DNA of 64,000 nt from Ciona intestinalis (GCF_000224145.3 NC_020170.2:2847589-2911588), one strand, 5' to 3'; positions 1 to 11,777 are shown, numbered from the stretch's first letter. Numbers and translations: made by a program. The notes: generated by a model from the sequence alone, not told the origin.

Positions 1-1172
1 GTAGATCACTCGCTTGATATTCAAACCTTGCAAACACTCCGCTGCATCGTAATGAGTTTTTCCAAAATTCAAATTCTGTAAGTCTTCTTTTATTTGTTCA
101 AAAATTATTTTTTGTTCGGTGACTTGATCTTTATTTACAACAACATGGTGCGATTTGTCCTGATATTCACGAAATAATGTTTCTTCGCCAGCTACAAAAC
201 AAGACTTGGATAAAATATCAGCTAAATGATATCCTTGCTTTATGTCTTCTTCCTTTTCCAACAGTTGAAGCATTTCTTTCACCGGCTTTATAAGCTCCAT
301 TCTCCATGGTTTGTTTACAGTTGGTTGTCTTCCAAGTGGTATCTTGCTTGCATGTGACATTATCCCATCAAACGTTACACCATTTGGTGTGAAAGCATCA
401 TAAAACCAGTTGGTGGTTTCACCGTTTAAACTTGGAATTTCAACCGAAGGAATCATGGTTTCTCCATGGTTGATTAGGACGATGTGAAATATTGTGGAGA
501 ACCACTTAAAGTATCTCATGATCGTCTTACGCTCTTTAGTCCAAGCTGCTTCATCTTCAAGAAGAATGATGTGTTCAAAATCTGAATATAAAGTAATTTC
601 TGATCGTGCCAGGGAACCTAATCCTACTACAGAGTATTTACAGGGGGGATTTCCCATAATCCCAATGCATTCATTAGAGACAAATCTCATTAATTCAGTA
701 TAGTGCTTTGTAACTTTATTCTGCATATTTTGAACCTCTGATATTTTTTTTCTTTTTAATGTAAACAGTCTATCACCTTCTACATTATCAGGAATTTTAG
801 TCACTTTTTTGTATTGTTCTCCCGATTTCTTCCTTGCTTGTTTTAGTTTTCTTTTTAGATCTGCAGCTATCTTGACCAATTTAGCATTTTGTATTTTAGC
901 TTTGGCCTTCACCAGAACAGTTGAGCAAAAACTTCTAAGATCACTTTTAATTTTCTCATTATTTGGATCTCTCGCTATAGCAGCATTATACAAAGCCACA
1001 CTGCGAATAGCATTCAACTTTTTTGTTTTGCTTTACTTGCATATATTTTGGCCATGTCATGAAATATAGAAACTGAACTTTTGGGATGACCTTCTTCACC
1101 ATTTTCATTACACAGCAACTTCAATCTATCAATTAGATTCTTCTCGGATTGACTAATATCAACTGATTCCAT
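1..1172 (-). pseudogene. GlnD/DUF294-like nucleotidyltransferase, partial copy with one frame break, running off the window
   Basis: The minus strand from ATG at 1172-1170 encodes a protein closely similar to the plus-strand ORF at 10201-11220. It has an N-terminal helical stretch, then a lysine-rich linker, then a nucleotidyltransferase core with the same GSLARSEITLYSDFE motif (about 545-625). Near the window edge it continues with EYQDKSHHVVVNK and beyond, so the gene extends left of position 1. The reading frame breaks at a T run (1019-1024, an A run on the coding strand). Restoring one base relative to the 10201 copy keeps the frame, so this is either a homopolymer error or a real inactivating change. 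The family is a multicopy invertebrate group related to the N-terminal domain of protein-PII uridylyltransferase. Its substrate in animals is not known to me. The copy is inverted relative to the second one about 9 kb away. Confidence 0.6.
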
Positions 1173-1798
1173 AGTAAAAACTTAATAAGAATTTCTATGT
1201 AGGCAGATTACTAATTTTATATTAACTGACTTCAGTGGCAATGGAACAAGCTACATTGTATTGTTTGAGTATGCCTTAAGCAAACAGTGTCATGTGTGCA
1301 GTAGTTATACATTCTGGTAATGAATATGTTTGGAAATACATGGCTATATTTTATTCCAATCATCTGGTCACAAATATCACCGGACAAACTGTTAAACTAT
1401 ATTTTGCTTATCATTTAACACAAATTTTCTTTTGATTTTTAATCCTACCCAAGTTGTTATTTTCAGTTTTGGCCATAAAAGTATAAACAAGAAAGCAAAT
1501 CTTTAATGAGTAAGCATGTATTAAAATATTTAGCATAATATTAGGTAAAGCTCGATCAAAAACAAACCAGACGTAACCAGCAAAGCTGTTTTCAGTCGTC
1601 ATTTGTGACCTTGGGAGAAGTAGATAGAATGCATTTATAAATAAGTAGGGTGGTTGAAAAAGGGACTATATAAAAGACTTTTTTTTCGTTTATTTCTAAT
1701 AATAAAATTATTTATTAATCAAAATAACAAGGACTTTAAACTGTCCCGCATTATCCTGTGTTTCTTAAAAAAACACAAAGTATTTAAAGCAGTTAAAA
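1173..1798. other. 5' flank of the minus-strand nucleotidyltransferase, no gene seen
   Basis: AT-rich sequence upstream of the minus-strand start codon at 1172. I see no convincing coding exon; the short minus-strand ORF at 1411-1602 has no recognisable motif or splice context. Confidence 0.4.
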
Positions 1799-2833
1799 AA
1801 AAATACCTACCTTAACTCCATTTTCCTATTTAAAAGTACTCTCTAACTGTTAATTTTGCTTTAAATTCTTCTTATTAGTATAACTGGTAAAAAACAGCAA
1901 AGCATTAAGCAACTGTACTGATAAAAAATTGCCATATTTTAATTCTCTCAACAACTAGCTGTTAAACCAACATTGTTAGTGTTTCAATAAAATAGTTTTG
2001 TTAAAAGTTACAGAGTTGATAAGATAAACTTGACTTTTGTTTAAAGCGAGAATATTTGTATTCGAGTGAAGAAATTTGAAACCAACCAAAACAAGTATGA
2101 TTTTAGTAGGTAGCACACAAATTACATGGAAATTACACAAGTTATAATATCATGCACAGTTTGCACAGCTTTGATTGTTGAAACATTGTGCAAACAATGC
2201 AATGTTGCGTAATAACCTCACAAGATGCATATAAGCAACACAACATAATATATATTGCACTTCACGACTAGTGTGGTATTTGCTACATAACTTTTGCATA
2301 CATTTGCTTTGCCCTATATCTAACTAAACATAAAGACTAGATTCCCTGGCAAAGTCTAGCATAGCGCCCCCTTAATTATGATGCAGTGTATTTTGATAAT
2401 TTTATGGATCACTGAAGAATCCCTTGCTCTCCATTGATGCGGGAGATGCAGTCTAGGAGGAGCTTGTATGGTGATCCTGGTTCTCTGGATGATGATGATG
2501 TGCTGAAGATCGCATGAAAGGAGCGACGATCCAACTCCTCTGAGAGCTAAATGTTTTTTACAATACGTGCCCATTAAGTGATGTATCAAAAATAAACAAA
2601 TTCATAAAGTGATAAAAAGATTAGATAAACAAATTTAGATTAATAAATAATTTCGAACCATAATAGTTAAAAAAAACAATATGCAAATAAAATATCTGGC
2701 AAAAGTAAACATTACAACTGCTTCATATAACAAAAAAGGCAATTGGCTGATTTAAAATAAGCAATGGATTAATTCAAAAGAATAATATATTTCTACAAAT
2801 AGTCAGAATGCAAAAATTTACAAATCACCTGGC
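1799..2833 (+). repeat. 1 kb direct duplication, copy 1, ending at a 50-N gap
   Basis: This stretch recurs almost unchanged at 3459-4489, about 1.66 kb downstream. Shared landmarks include a CTAACTGTTAA region, a GATCCTGGTTCTCTGGATGA segment (2475) and the final AAATTTACAAATCACCTGGC, after which this copy stops abruptly in N. Differences are scattered substitutions and small indels, as expected between two haplotypes. No gene is recognisable inside it. Confidence 0.8.
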
Positions 2834-2883
2834 NNNNNNNNNNNNNNNNNNNNNNNNNNNNNNNNNNNNNNNNNNNNNNNNNN
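2834..2883. other. Assembly gap, 50 N
   Basis: Exactly 50 N. The same size occurs at 13771-13820 and 38448-38497, so the length is a placeholder. Confidence 0.95.
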
Positions 2884-3209
2884 ATTCCAACAATTTAGTT
2901 AAAATTGAACATTTTCACGAAGCATTTCAAAAAGTACAAGACTGTTTAGTAGTGTTAAAACTAAAAGGATACCAACGAACCCCTGGATTGCACGATGAAA
3001 TATACCAAATCCTTGGTTGCTGTTATTATAAATTTGGCCAATACCTTGAATGCTTTATTTCTTGGTGTGAAGTAGTAAGAATACTCAATGCAACAAATCA
3101 ACCAGTACATCAAAAAATTAAACAACAAGTTCAAATGTGTTTTCGTGAATACACAAAACGTTGTAAAACTGTTGTGGACTTGTTGTGGGTATTACTTCAA
3201 AAATATTAA
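2884..3209 (+). CDS. 3' terminal exon of a TPR-like helical-repeat protein, 5' part lost in a gap
   Basis: An open frame leaves the gap and runs about 107 codons to TAA at 3207-3209. It encodes a helical segment with TPR-like spacing: LHDEIYQILGCCYYKFGQY followed by a second amphipathic helix. A helix-rich basic tail ends in WVLLQKY. An AATAAA at 3314-3319, about 105 bases after the stop, fits a 3' UTR. I do not recognise the exact family. TPR-like segments are common in invertebrate proteins that carry the GlnD-like nucleotidyltransferase domain found nearby, but a link between the two is only an inference. The upstream exons are not visible. Confidence 0.5.
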
Positions 3210-3458
3210 TGCAAGACATTGAAGGTGTTTGTTTATGTCCATCCCTACAACTGCACTTGTTGTGTTTTTATGAAAACTATGTGTTTTAAAATTATCTGTA
3301 AACCTTTTATGTTAATAAATCATTTTTCAATTTAAAACGTTTCTTAAATTGGCAGTTGCCTTAGCAGATAAAATATTTTAGGTTGACGTTGAAAAAGTAT
3401 TGAAGTATGAGTAGAAACATTTGGCAAAGTATTTAAAACTCAAAATTAAAAATAAAGG
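3210..3458 (+). other. 3' UTR and spacer with polyadenylation signal
   Basis: Follows the TPR-like ORF; contains AATAAA at 3314-3319. Nothing else recognised before the second duplication copy starts. Confidence 0.45.
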
Positions 3459-4489
3459 ACTTACCTCAACTCCATTTTCCAAAGTACTCTCTAACCTGTT
3501 AAGTTTGCTTTAAATTTTTCTTAGCAGTATTTGACTAGTAAAAAATAGAAAAGGATTAAGCAATTGTACTGATAAAATAAAAAGAATGACATATTTTAAC
3601 TCTTTCAACAACTAGCTGTTAAACCAACATTGTTAACGTTTCAATAAAATAGTTGTTTTTAAAAGTTGCAGGGTTGATAAGATAAACTTGACTTTTGTTT
3701 AAAGCGAGAATATTTGTATTCGAGTGAAGAAATTTGAAACCAACCAAAATAAGTATGATTTTAGTAGGTAGCACACAAATTACATGGGAACTACACAAGT
3801 TATAATATCATGCACAGTTTGCACAGCTTTGATTGTTGAAACATTGTGCAAACAATGCAATGTTGCGTAATAACCTCACAAGATGCATATAAGCAACACA
3901 ACATAATATATATTGCACTTCACGACTAGTGTGGTATTTGCTACATAACTTTTGCATACATTTGCTTTGCCCTATATCTAACTACACATAAAGACTAGAT
4001 TTCCCTGGCAAAGTCTAGCATAGCGCCCCCTTAATTATAATGCAGTGTATTTGGATAATTTTATCGATCACTGAAGAATCCCTTGCTCTCCATTGATGCG
4101 GGAGATGCAGTCTAGGAGGAGCTTGTATGGTGATCCTGGTTCTCTGGATGATGAGGAAGTGCTGAAGATCGCATGAAAGGAGCGACGATCCAACTCCTCT
4201 GAGAGCTAAATGTTACAATACGTGCCCAGTAAGTGATGTATCAAAAATAAACAAATTCATAAAGTGATAAAAAGATTAGATAAACAAATTTAGATTAATA
4301 AATAATTTCGAACCATAATAGTTAAAAAAAACAATATGCAAATAAAATATCTGGCAAAAGTAAACATTACAACTGCTTCATATAACAAAAAAGGCAATTG
4401 GCTGATTTAAAATAAGCAATGGATTAATTCAAAAGAATAATATATTTCTACAAATAGTCAGAATGCAAAAATTTACAAATCACCTGGCA
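3459..4489 (+). repeat. 1 kb direct duplication, copy 2
   Basis: Second copy of 1799-2833. Here the sequence continues past CACCTGGC into unique DNA (4490 onward) rather than into N, so this copy is probably the properly joined allele. No coding exon was recognised. Confidence 0.8.
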
Positions 4490-4784
4490 TGTGTAAAAAT
4501 CCACAGCAGCTTTGCAGAAGAAAGTCCAATTCACATCTAATGTTGGATCATGTACTCTACTTATTATCAATGGAACCCTGCAATTATAAATACAGTAGTA
4601 CCTATGTATTTGTCACAGGCAGCTGTTTTATTGGATTTTTAAATCTTTTATACTGTTGTTTTATCGCAGTTTTCTATTTTTGTTAACAAAAAAATATAAA
4701 AAAAAATTGTTAAAAAGAGTATAAAACACAAAAAAATATAGGCAAACAGTTATCCTATAATATATATAAAAAAAAATTGGAAGT
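4490..4784. other. Short unique AT-rich stretch before gap, no gene seen
   Basis: A plus-strand ORF (4489-4686) begins here, but it has no recognisable motif and ends in AT-rich low-complexity sequence. I do not call it a gene. Confidence 0.35.
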
Positions 4785-4909
4785 NNNNNNNNNNNNNNNN
4801 NNNNNNNNNNNNNNNNNNNNNNNNNNNNNNNNNNNNNNNNNNNNNNNNNNNNNNNNNNNNNNNNNNNNNNNNNNNNNNNNNNNNNNNNNNNNNNNNNNNN
4901 NNNNNNNNN
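4785..4909. other. Assembly gap, 125 N; the C-terminal exons of huntingtin are missing here
   Basis: Exactly 125 N, the same size as 12564-12688. The last huntingtin exon seen (5114-5000) ends with a good donor pointing into this gap. Confidence 0.95.
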
Positions 4910-4999
4910 CATAAGAATCATTCAGCTGTATATGAGCGCCAGTTCAGGGTCAGATTCACTGAATTTATAGAGTTACACGGTTTAAAGAATTTATCTTAC

Positions 5000-7900
5000 C
5001 TGTATTATAACAGAAGTAAACTCTGGCATAACAGCATCATGGCATTTCTCTATGATATAAAAAGCAACCGAAGCTAGAAGGACAACATAGTCTTCATTGA
5101 ACAACGAAGGGCATCTGGATTCAAACATATTTATATTCAAATATTACTTAGTTACATATATTTATATTTAAATATATACTGGGGTAGGGAAAGATGGGAC
5201 ACCTTTTTACTCTATTTTCCCGTCCCATTTGGTACTAAACAAAGAACATTCAAAGAATTCTAAAACAGTATTCTCACGACTCCTATAGACCGTTGTTAAT
5301 TGTTTAAAACACGATCGGGATATTTGGTTGTTATGTGCTAAAGTTGCCCCGTCTGCCCCCACCTTACTATACTATATATATTTATGTTTAAATATATAGG
5401 TTAGTCTAAAAAAACTAGACATAAGAAAAAAAAAATTCAACCTAAAAAAAAACACCAAAAAGGCCAAAAAATTGACCTAATTCAAACTGAACCAAAAACT
5501 GTTTAGTGCGAAATTATACTGACGTTGAAATTGCCACAAAGTTGGGAGGAATGAATTGCGAAGCTAGGTCGATGATGCCACGTAAATTAGGGTTTGGGTA
5601 ACTCTCAATGCATTGAAGTAACCCCACCAGTGCTGAGGTACGACATGATAGCAAGGTGCTGCTCAAGGAAGGTTCTAGAACTCTTAGAACATTTTCCGAG
5701 GTTTCTGAATTCTGTAATGCAACAGAATTGTTGATATGAAAAAGTTGTATTTTTTCTGCGCTAAAATGTAGAATTAAACTACTGTATAATATCTATTTAT
5801 AAATTTTCAAAGAGTTATGCATTTCAAGGTTATAAAAACTAAAATTCTATTTTAGTTCATGAGGCTTACCAATCCAAGTACAGAGCCAGCTTTACACATG
5901 GATGGGGTGATATACTGCATTAGTATATCATCATCTGCAGGCTGTGCACTGTAGGAAAAAAGAACACGAATTATACAACTGTTATTAGGTAATTTGTAAG
6001 AAACATATCTGACTGCAAGGTGCTGTAGCGGCACCAGTTAAATGAAAGACTTAAATTGGCTTTCCGGGTGTTGGGGCAATGGGCCAAATCTGTACTAAAT
6101 CCCAAGTCCTTGGACCTAACCCATGAAGAATATAAATGGGAAAAAAAGTATCTTGTTCAAGAATGAAACAGACAAGAGAGTGTCTTGAACTTAAGAATCT
6201 AAGAACCCCGTAGTTTAAATCTTCAATGTAATTTAGTTGACTTATAATATTTTTGACTTTGTTTTTATAAACTAAAGAAGTTCACAGACCAATGTGATAC
6301 AGTTGACTTATGAGTTGTGTTAAAAACAAATATGTATTACTTGTGTAATGTTGTGAGTGCAACAAACATCCATTCGAACTGTTGTTTCTCGGTGAAAAGA
6401 TCCGATATTAGTAAGAGTGATCGGACACACTCGCATAGTAAAGGTCTCGCGATTGTTGAGGAAGATCCTGAGATCTGATTGGTCTGTGCAGTGGTGCGGA
6501 ACCACTCTGTGTAGAGCTCGAGCAGGAATTGAACGCATGAGTGAACATCTACACCATCTCGTATCTACGGGAAAATCAATTAAAAAATAATACGAACTGT
6601 TTTTTGTGAAAAGATAAATTGCCGTTTTTGTAAAAAAAAAACAAACGTTTTTGTAAAAAAAAATAACGTTTTTGTAAAAAAAATTGATGTTTTTGGAAAA
6701 GAAAAAAATTGTTTTTGTAAAAAAGAAAATGACAGAGTGCTTTTAAACACAGTGCTTTTTAATTTTAAAAATATATTCATAAACATACTGATGCTGATTC
6801 TTTACTGCTACATATATTTGCAAGAGCACTTTCATGGTATCTTATAAACATTGCATATTGCGTAAGAACTTACTCTCAATGGTGAGAGGGGTGGAGCTGG
6901 GTTGGTTGGAACATCTGGTGTTTCAGCTTCTGATGTTTCAAACATATCACTCACATCACTACCATCTGTATACAAGTACTCCGTTACTCAGTACAAGTTG
7001 CTATCATACAGTAGAGTGGGGAAAGATGGGACACCTTTTCAATCTATTTTCTCGTCCCGTTTGGTAGTAAACAAACAACATTCAAAGAATTATAAAACTG
7101 TATCCTAATAACTCCTATAGACCGTTGTTAATTGTTTAAAACATGATCAGGATATTTAGATATTATGTGCTAAAGGTGTCTCGTCTTACCCCACCCTACT
7201 ATATAACGTAATCACCATTGTATGAAATAGGTAAGCACGAACATGAAATATTTACATTCACGGTAAGGGTTAAAGAATATTTTACAAGCCAAGACTCATG
7301 AACACAGCATTCAGTATTGTTTATACAACAATAAATGTTGAGATTAATTAGAAATTTAGATAACTAGGAATAAAGCAGCAAACAGCGAATTTTGTGATAA
7401 TTTAGAAGATGTTTAGTTAAGTATGCCATGCAGGGGTGTTAGTGTTTGGTACCGTTACTTAGCGAGTTATCATATTCAAATGAGTGCATTGTAGCCGAGT
7501 CGTAATCACCATCATATAATTCCTCTTTCATGGGCGTGATCCCGTGAAGCAGGTGGAAAGATCTCACAGAAGACTACAGAACAAAGAAAGTAAATATGGA
7601 AAGAATTGGGAAATTGAGATTTTGTTACCTGGGCAAGACCATAAGCAGAGGATGACAATACACGTTCTGTGTTCATTGTTATCCATTTATTTGATTGCAA
7701 CGATGAAGACAGATTGCTTGAATCATTGAGTGAAGTCTGAAATATTAATAATAATTAATATAACATTGGGTTATAACTAAATTTTCAAAAAAACTTCACC
7801 TAAATAGACTGTTGAAATTTCTGTTCTTAATCAATAAATTTCCTCTTTTACATATTCCTCTAAATACCAAGTTTTCAACTTACATTTTGGTGGTGTGTAT

Positions 7901-9994
7901 CTTGATGTGATTTTCGCTGTGTCATGAAGCGTGACTCATCATCCAAAATACCCCGGACTTTCAGCAACTGCCTTCCAGCTTTTGTGTTGCCAAGTTTAAA
8001 CGTGGGGTGGCGATAAAACACCTGTTGTAAAAATATTTACAAATTTTTGATAAAACTTTCGGGTAAATCTTTTTATGAAATGAATATTAAAACTTGTGGT
8101 ATATGACAAACTGAAGGAGGTGATTTTGTATGAGTTATGTGACCTGGTATTTGCTTGTAGCCTTCCTTCCACATTCAGGATACAATGCACAATCTACAAC
8201 TAGCGAGGTGAGACCTCTGATGGCCAAACTTGATATCTCTGTATGCATGGCCTAAAAATGGATAAATTTATTAAAACCTCTTTTTTATGATAATTGTTTA
8301 CAATTAGTCAGCAGTTTTTACCTCTCCCGATGACTCATCAGAAACTACAGGTTGTGATACAAGCACGCCGAGCAGAGACGCCCATGTTTCTTCAAATTCT
8401 GTTCGTTTTGTCCAACCTAAAATAATATTTCATTGTAAAATTTCATGTCTGTCGTAATGGCCCTGACCATGAAATGCTGGCTGAAAAATTCATCATTGTA
8501 AATTTTAACACTAACTAAAACGCAAATCTGGTCTTTCCAGATTTCATAAATTCCAGGCACCATTGCAAAACACAACATCTCTCACCAATTTGATTCACAA
8601 TTGCAATATATTCCTGCAAGACTTCTTTCTCTTGCAAGAAATCGGACGGAATTTCCGGCAGTGAGGTTCCTGTGTCTCCACCTAGTGCTGGGTTCCATCC
8701 AAATGTCCAAACTACGAGAGGAGTTCTCACATAGTTTTTGAACAAAGGAGAAGTAGCAAGATGTAGGATCTGGAGAAAATGTTAAATTTATTTCTTTTTT
8801 TTAGTGTATTTTTAGACCTTAGGTTTAAATAAAAATAAGTTTACAAAGTAAATTTATTTCTCATTTTTTCTTCAGTGTATTTTAAGACCTCCGGTTCTCA
8901 CAGAAATTATTGTAACACTAAATAATGATAAAAAATAACTTTTTTAATTTATTACAAAACAGAGAATCAACTTACAATGTTATTAATTGGTCTAACGATA
9001 TAGGTTGGAATTTTCGCAAACATTTCTTTATTTTTGTGTTGCCTTCTAAACAGGGAGAGCATCTGATATAGTTTGATGCAACTACTAAGTGGGTTGGAGG
9101 AGTTGTTGTATATTGATGACGCTTCTTCCTTGTCAATGCAGCTGGGTAGGTAAGGTGGCTCATAAGAAATTCTCCCAATGTCTGAAATGATATTGAATTT
9201 GTTTTGTAATTGAGTTTGAATTAAGACGCAAAATAAAGGAATGAAAAGTAAGGCGCGCATATATAGAGCACTTAATTATGACATAGCGACACAATTAATA
9301 ATGAACCACGCTAATTGCGGCACATTCCGCAAATCCTGTGACTAAGACATGCAAGTGCGTCTGCACAAAGGTGTGTTCATAACAGAACTATTAAAATGTG
9401 TTTATAACAGAACTATTAAAAAGTGAAGCATAGTTTTAGCAAAACAGTGACTCACATATCTCCATGATGGTAAATAAGACTTGAACAGTTTGTAACATCC
9501 ACTTGACTTCATTGATAAACATTGCATGAAGGGATTGTACAGCCAGTGCTTGTTGCAAGCTTTCCAAAACACAAACTATGTCTTGCAATGAAGGTATCTT
9601 GCCTCTGTGTATGCCATATTGCGTTACCTGCAAATGCGTAAGGCCATGTTAAAACTTATGTTATATTCATTAAATTGTGATACATTCGCATTTAACATCT
9701 ACACAAACTGCATAAATACTTTCTTAATAAAAGAAATATCAAAACGAAGTAAATATGGTGGAACTGATATATAAATCAGCTTTACAGCAGTCAGCACAAT
9801 GGTTAGAGCAATCATTTAACGCATTTTACTTACCTTAAAACCAAGAACAATGATATTTAAATAATCATTAGAGTTCACATTTGGTAGTTGGTATTGTGTA
9901 GGTAGGATGTGATGAAATTTCAACATGTTAACTAAGCATCTGTTTAACCACATCAAATTTTGTTGGAAGTTTTTATCCCCAATAAATTTGATTT
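5000..9994 (-). CDS. HTT: Huntingtin, C-terminal half (14 exons, incomplete at both ends)
   Basis: Minus-strand exons with GT..AG borders and compatible phases: 9994-9834, 9627-9456, 9181-8976, 8769-8586, 8416-8322, 8251-8144, 8021-7884, 7736-7629, 7522-7459 (weaker), 6965-6874, 6564-6341, 5948-5870, 5711-5524, 5114-5000; about 644 codons. Diagnostic matches to vertebrate huntingtin are [17 protein letters not shown] (8586-8769), [16 protein letters not shown] (8322-8416), [15 protein letters not shown] with [17 protein letters not shown] (6341-6564) and [11 protein letters not shown] (5000-5114). Huntingtin is a very large HEAT-repeat scaffold of cytoplasm and nucleus acting in vesicle transport and autophagy. 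The first exon here matches the human LNDLFGD region, far downstream of the last N-half exon (13158-13021). The terminal ~300 residues after TSVIIQ are absent and would lie in the 4785-4909 gap or beyond it. Confidence 0.93.
5178..5371 (+). mobile_element. MITE copy 1 (terminal inverted repeat family), HTT intron
   Basis: About 190 bp. The left end reads like GGGGTAGGGAAAGATGGGAC and the right end is its inverted counterpart (CCCCACCTTACTATA). The core AAAGAACATTCAAAGAATT is shared by the family. Confidence 0.8.
6064..6135 (+). repeat. Short interspersed repeat, GGGCCAAATCTG..CCTTGGACCTAACC type
   Basis: Degenerate copy of a ~70 bp repeat also seen at 16274-16335 (inverted), 20868-20945, 21500-21572, 45530-45870 and 57049-57125. 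The shared core is GGGCCAA..CTGG..TAA.TCCC..GTCC.ATGG. Confidence 0.5.
6590..6745. repeat. Degenerate minisatellite of GTTTTTGTAAAAA units in an HTT intron
   Basis: About six units of 20-30 bp built on (A)CGTTTTTGTAAAAAAA, between HTT exons 6964-6874 and 6564-6341. Confidence 0.7.
7009..7204 (+). mobile_element. MITE copy 2, HTT intron
   Basis: Full-length copy from ACAGTAGAGTGGGGAAAGAT to CCCCACCCTACTATAT, with inverted ends and the family core. Confidence 0.85.
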
Positions 9995-10200
9995 CTGTAA
10001 AACATCATAAATGAAGGGAGAAATTAAGTGCCCCACCATAAAATAAACTAGAATATTGAATATATCAATGTTTGTGGTGTGCAAGACTTTTTCTTTATTT
10101 GTGTTGTGCAATGTTTGCATAGTTGGTGTTAATTAGGTGGAATGTACGCTGATGGAACATGGTTCAATAACAGTCTTTTTTAAAAAAGACTAATTTAGAA

Positions 10201-11220
10201 ATGAACTTTGTTGATATTAATGAAGCAGAGAGAAATCTAGTTGACAAATTGAAGTTGCTATGTGATACAAATGGAAAAGAAATTGATCCAAAAAAATCAG
10301 TTCCTATATTGCATGACCTGGCCAAGATATATGGATGTAAAACTAAACACAGGAAGTTGAACTATATTCGCAGTGTGGCTTTGTATAATGCTGCTATAGT
10401 AAGAGATCCAAACAATGATGAAATTAAAAGTAATCTTAAAAGATTTCATTTAGTTGTTTTAGTAAATGCAAAGGCCAAAAGATATGACGCTAATTTGAAC
10501 AAGATTTCTGCAAATCTAAAAAGTAAACTAAAACAAGCAAGAAAGAAATCGGGAGAACAATACAACACAGTGACTCAAATACCAGATAATGTAGAAGGTG
10601 ATAGACTGTTTCCACTGCAACGAAAGAAAATATCAGATGTTCAAAATATTCAAAATAGTGTTACACAGCACTTCACTGAATTAATGAGATTTGTCTCTAA
10701 TGAATGCATTGGAATTATGGGGAATCCCCCTTGTAAATATTCTGTAGTAGGATTAGGTTCCCTGGCACGATCAGAAATTACTTTATATTCAGATTTTGAA
10801 CACATCATTCTTCTTGAAGATGAAGCAGCTTGGAATGAAGAGCGTAAGATGATCATGAGATACTTCAAGTGGTTCTCCACAATATTTCACATCGTCCTAA
10901 TCAACCTCGGAGAAACCATGATTCCTTCAGTTGCAATTCCAAGTTTAAACGGTAAAACCACCAACTGGTTTTATGATGCTTTTACACCAAATGGTGTAGC
11001 GTTTGATGGGTTAATGTCACATGCAAGCAAGATACCACTTGGAAGACAACCAACTGTAAACAAACCATGGAGAATGGAGCTTATAAAGCCGGTAAAAGAA
11101 ATGCTTCAACTGTTGGAAAAAGAAGAAGACATAAAGCAGGGATACCATTTAGCTGATATTTTATCCAAGCCTTGTTTTGTAGCTGGTGATGAAACAATAT
11201 TTAAAGAGTATCAAGGATAA
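10201..11220 (+). CDS. GlnD/DUF294-like nucleotidyltransferase, N-terminal and catalytic part (339 aa)
   Basis: A single uninterrupted ORF. Residues 1-100 are helical and 100-125 are a lysine-rich linker. The nucleotidyltransferase core follows, with VVGLGSLARSEITLYSDFE at about 182-200. The GS pair (186-187) and D198-x-E200 match the pol-beta-superfamily GS..[DE]x[DE] pattern, in the form seen in the N-terminal domain of protein-PII uridylyltransferase and DUF294 proteins. The ORF stops just after KEYQ. The minus-strand paralog at 1-170 reads on through this point (EYQDKSHHVVV), and the C-terminal module is present immediately downstream out of frame. The early stop therefore looks like a one-base insertion. 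It lies on the opposite strand to HTT, in the interval where HTT exons are missing. The reaction and substrate are unknown; nucleotidyl transfer to a protein or small molecule is an inference from the fold. Confidence 0.62.
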   Translation: MNFVDINEAERNLVDKLKLLCDTNGKEIDPKKSVPILHDLAKIYGCKTKHRKLNYIRSVALYNAAIVRDPNNDEIKSNLKRFHLVVLVNAKAKRYDANLNKISANLKSKLKQARKKSGEQYNTVTQIPDNVEGDRLFPLQRKKISDVQNIQNSVTQHFTELMRFVSNECIGIMGNPPCKYSVVGLGSLARSEITLYSDFEHIILLEDEAAWNEERKMIMRYFKWFSTIFHIVLINLGETMIPSVAIPSLNGKTTNWFYDAFTPNGVAFDGLMSHASKIPLGRQPTVNKPWRMELIKPVKEMLQLLEKEEDIKQGYHLADILSKPCFVAGDETIFKEYQG

Positions 11221-11777
11221 ATCGCACCATGTTGTTGTGAATAAACAGGATATGTCACAACTCCAAAACTTGACAATGTTCATTGCTCAAATAAAGGAGG
11301 AGTCCTTAGAGTTGCCGGGCAGCATGCAACCTGCTACAACTATTTAGGGATGGTGAAAGCTTAAACCTTAAGAAAGTATTCTACAGAAGTGCAACGATCT
11401 TTATTGCATTAATTGGTCGGCGATATTCAATAAAAGGATCTTCATGTTTTGATATCATTGATATATTGGAACAACGCAACTTATGCAGTGAAATGGTGGC
11501 TCATGAGCTTCGATTCATGGTTGCAGTGGCTTGTGAGATAAGGTTTAAAGTTTATCATTCGAAGGGAAAGCAATATGATGTTTTCATGGAAGGTTTTGAT
11601 ACAAAGACCATAGTGTCAGCGTTGATTGGAATCATTGGAAAACAAAGCCTCTGTGATTTTACCGAAACAGCATATTGTTTGCATAAGTTTGCAGTCAAGT
11701 TGAAAGCATCAGTAATGACAAAACTTGATGTAATGCTAAGTGCTTCTTGGAAGTTAGAAGCAAGAATTTCAGCGTGA
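11221..11777 (+). pseudogene. C-terminal module of the nucleotidyltransferase, tandem unit 1
   Basis: Contains an open frame at 11466-11777 (EQRNLCSEMVAHELRFMVAV, then a KVYHSKGKQYDVF insert). Upstream, 11341-11465 holds matching coding sequence that can be read in the same frame from about 11370. The layout (helix with GRRYSIKGSSCFDIIDIL, then HELRFMVAVACEIR) resembles the helical substrate-binding domain that follows the catalytic core in DUF294 proteins. Relative to unit 2 it carries a small deletion around 11300-11335 and ends early at TGA in 11775-11777. The unit starts about where the 10201 ORF stops, so this is its natural C-terminus. It is probably non-functional as assembled. Confidence 0.5.

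Noticed and set aside
809-1069. Plus-strand hydrophobic ORF
   Set aside because: Antisense shadow of the minus-strand nucleotidyltransferase copy.
4489-4686. Plus-strand ORF starting at the end of the duplicated segment
   Set aside because: No motif, cysteine/phenylalanine-rich end in low-complexity DNA, no splice context.
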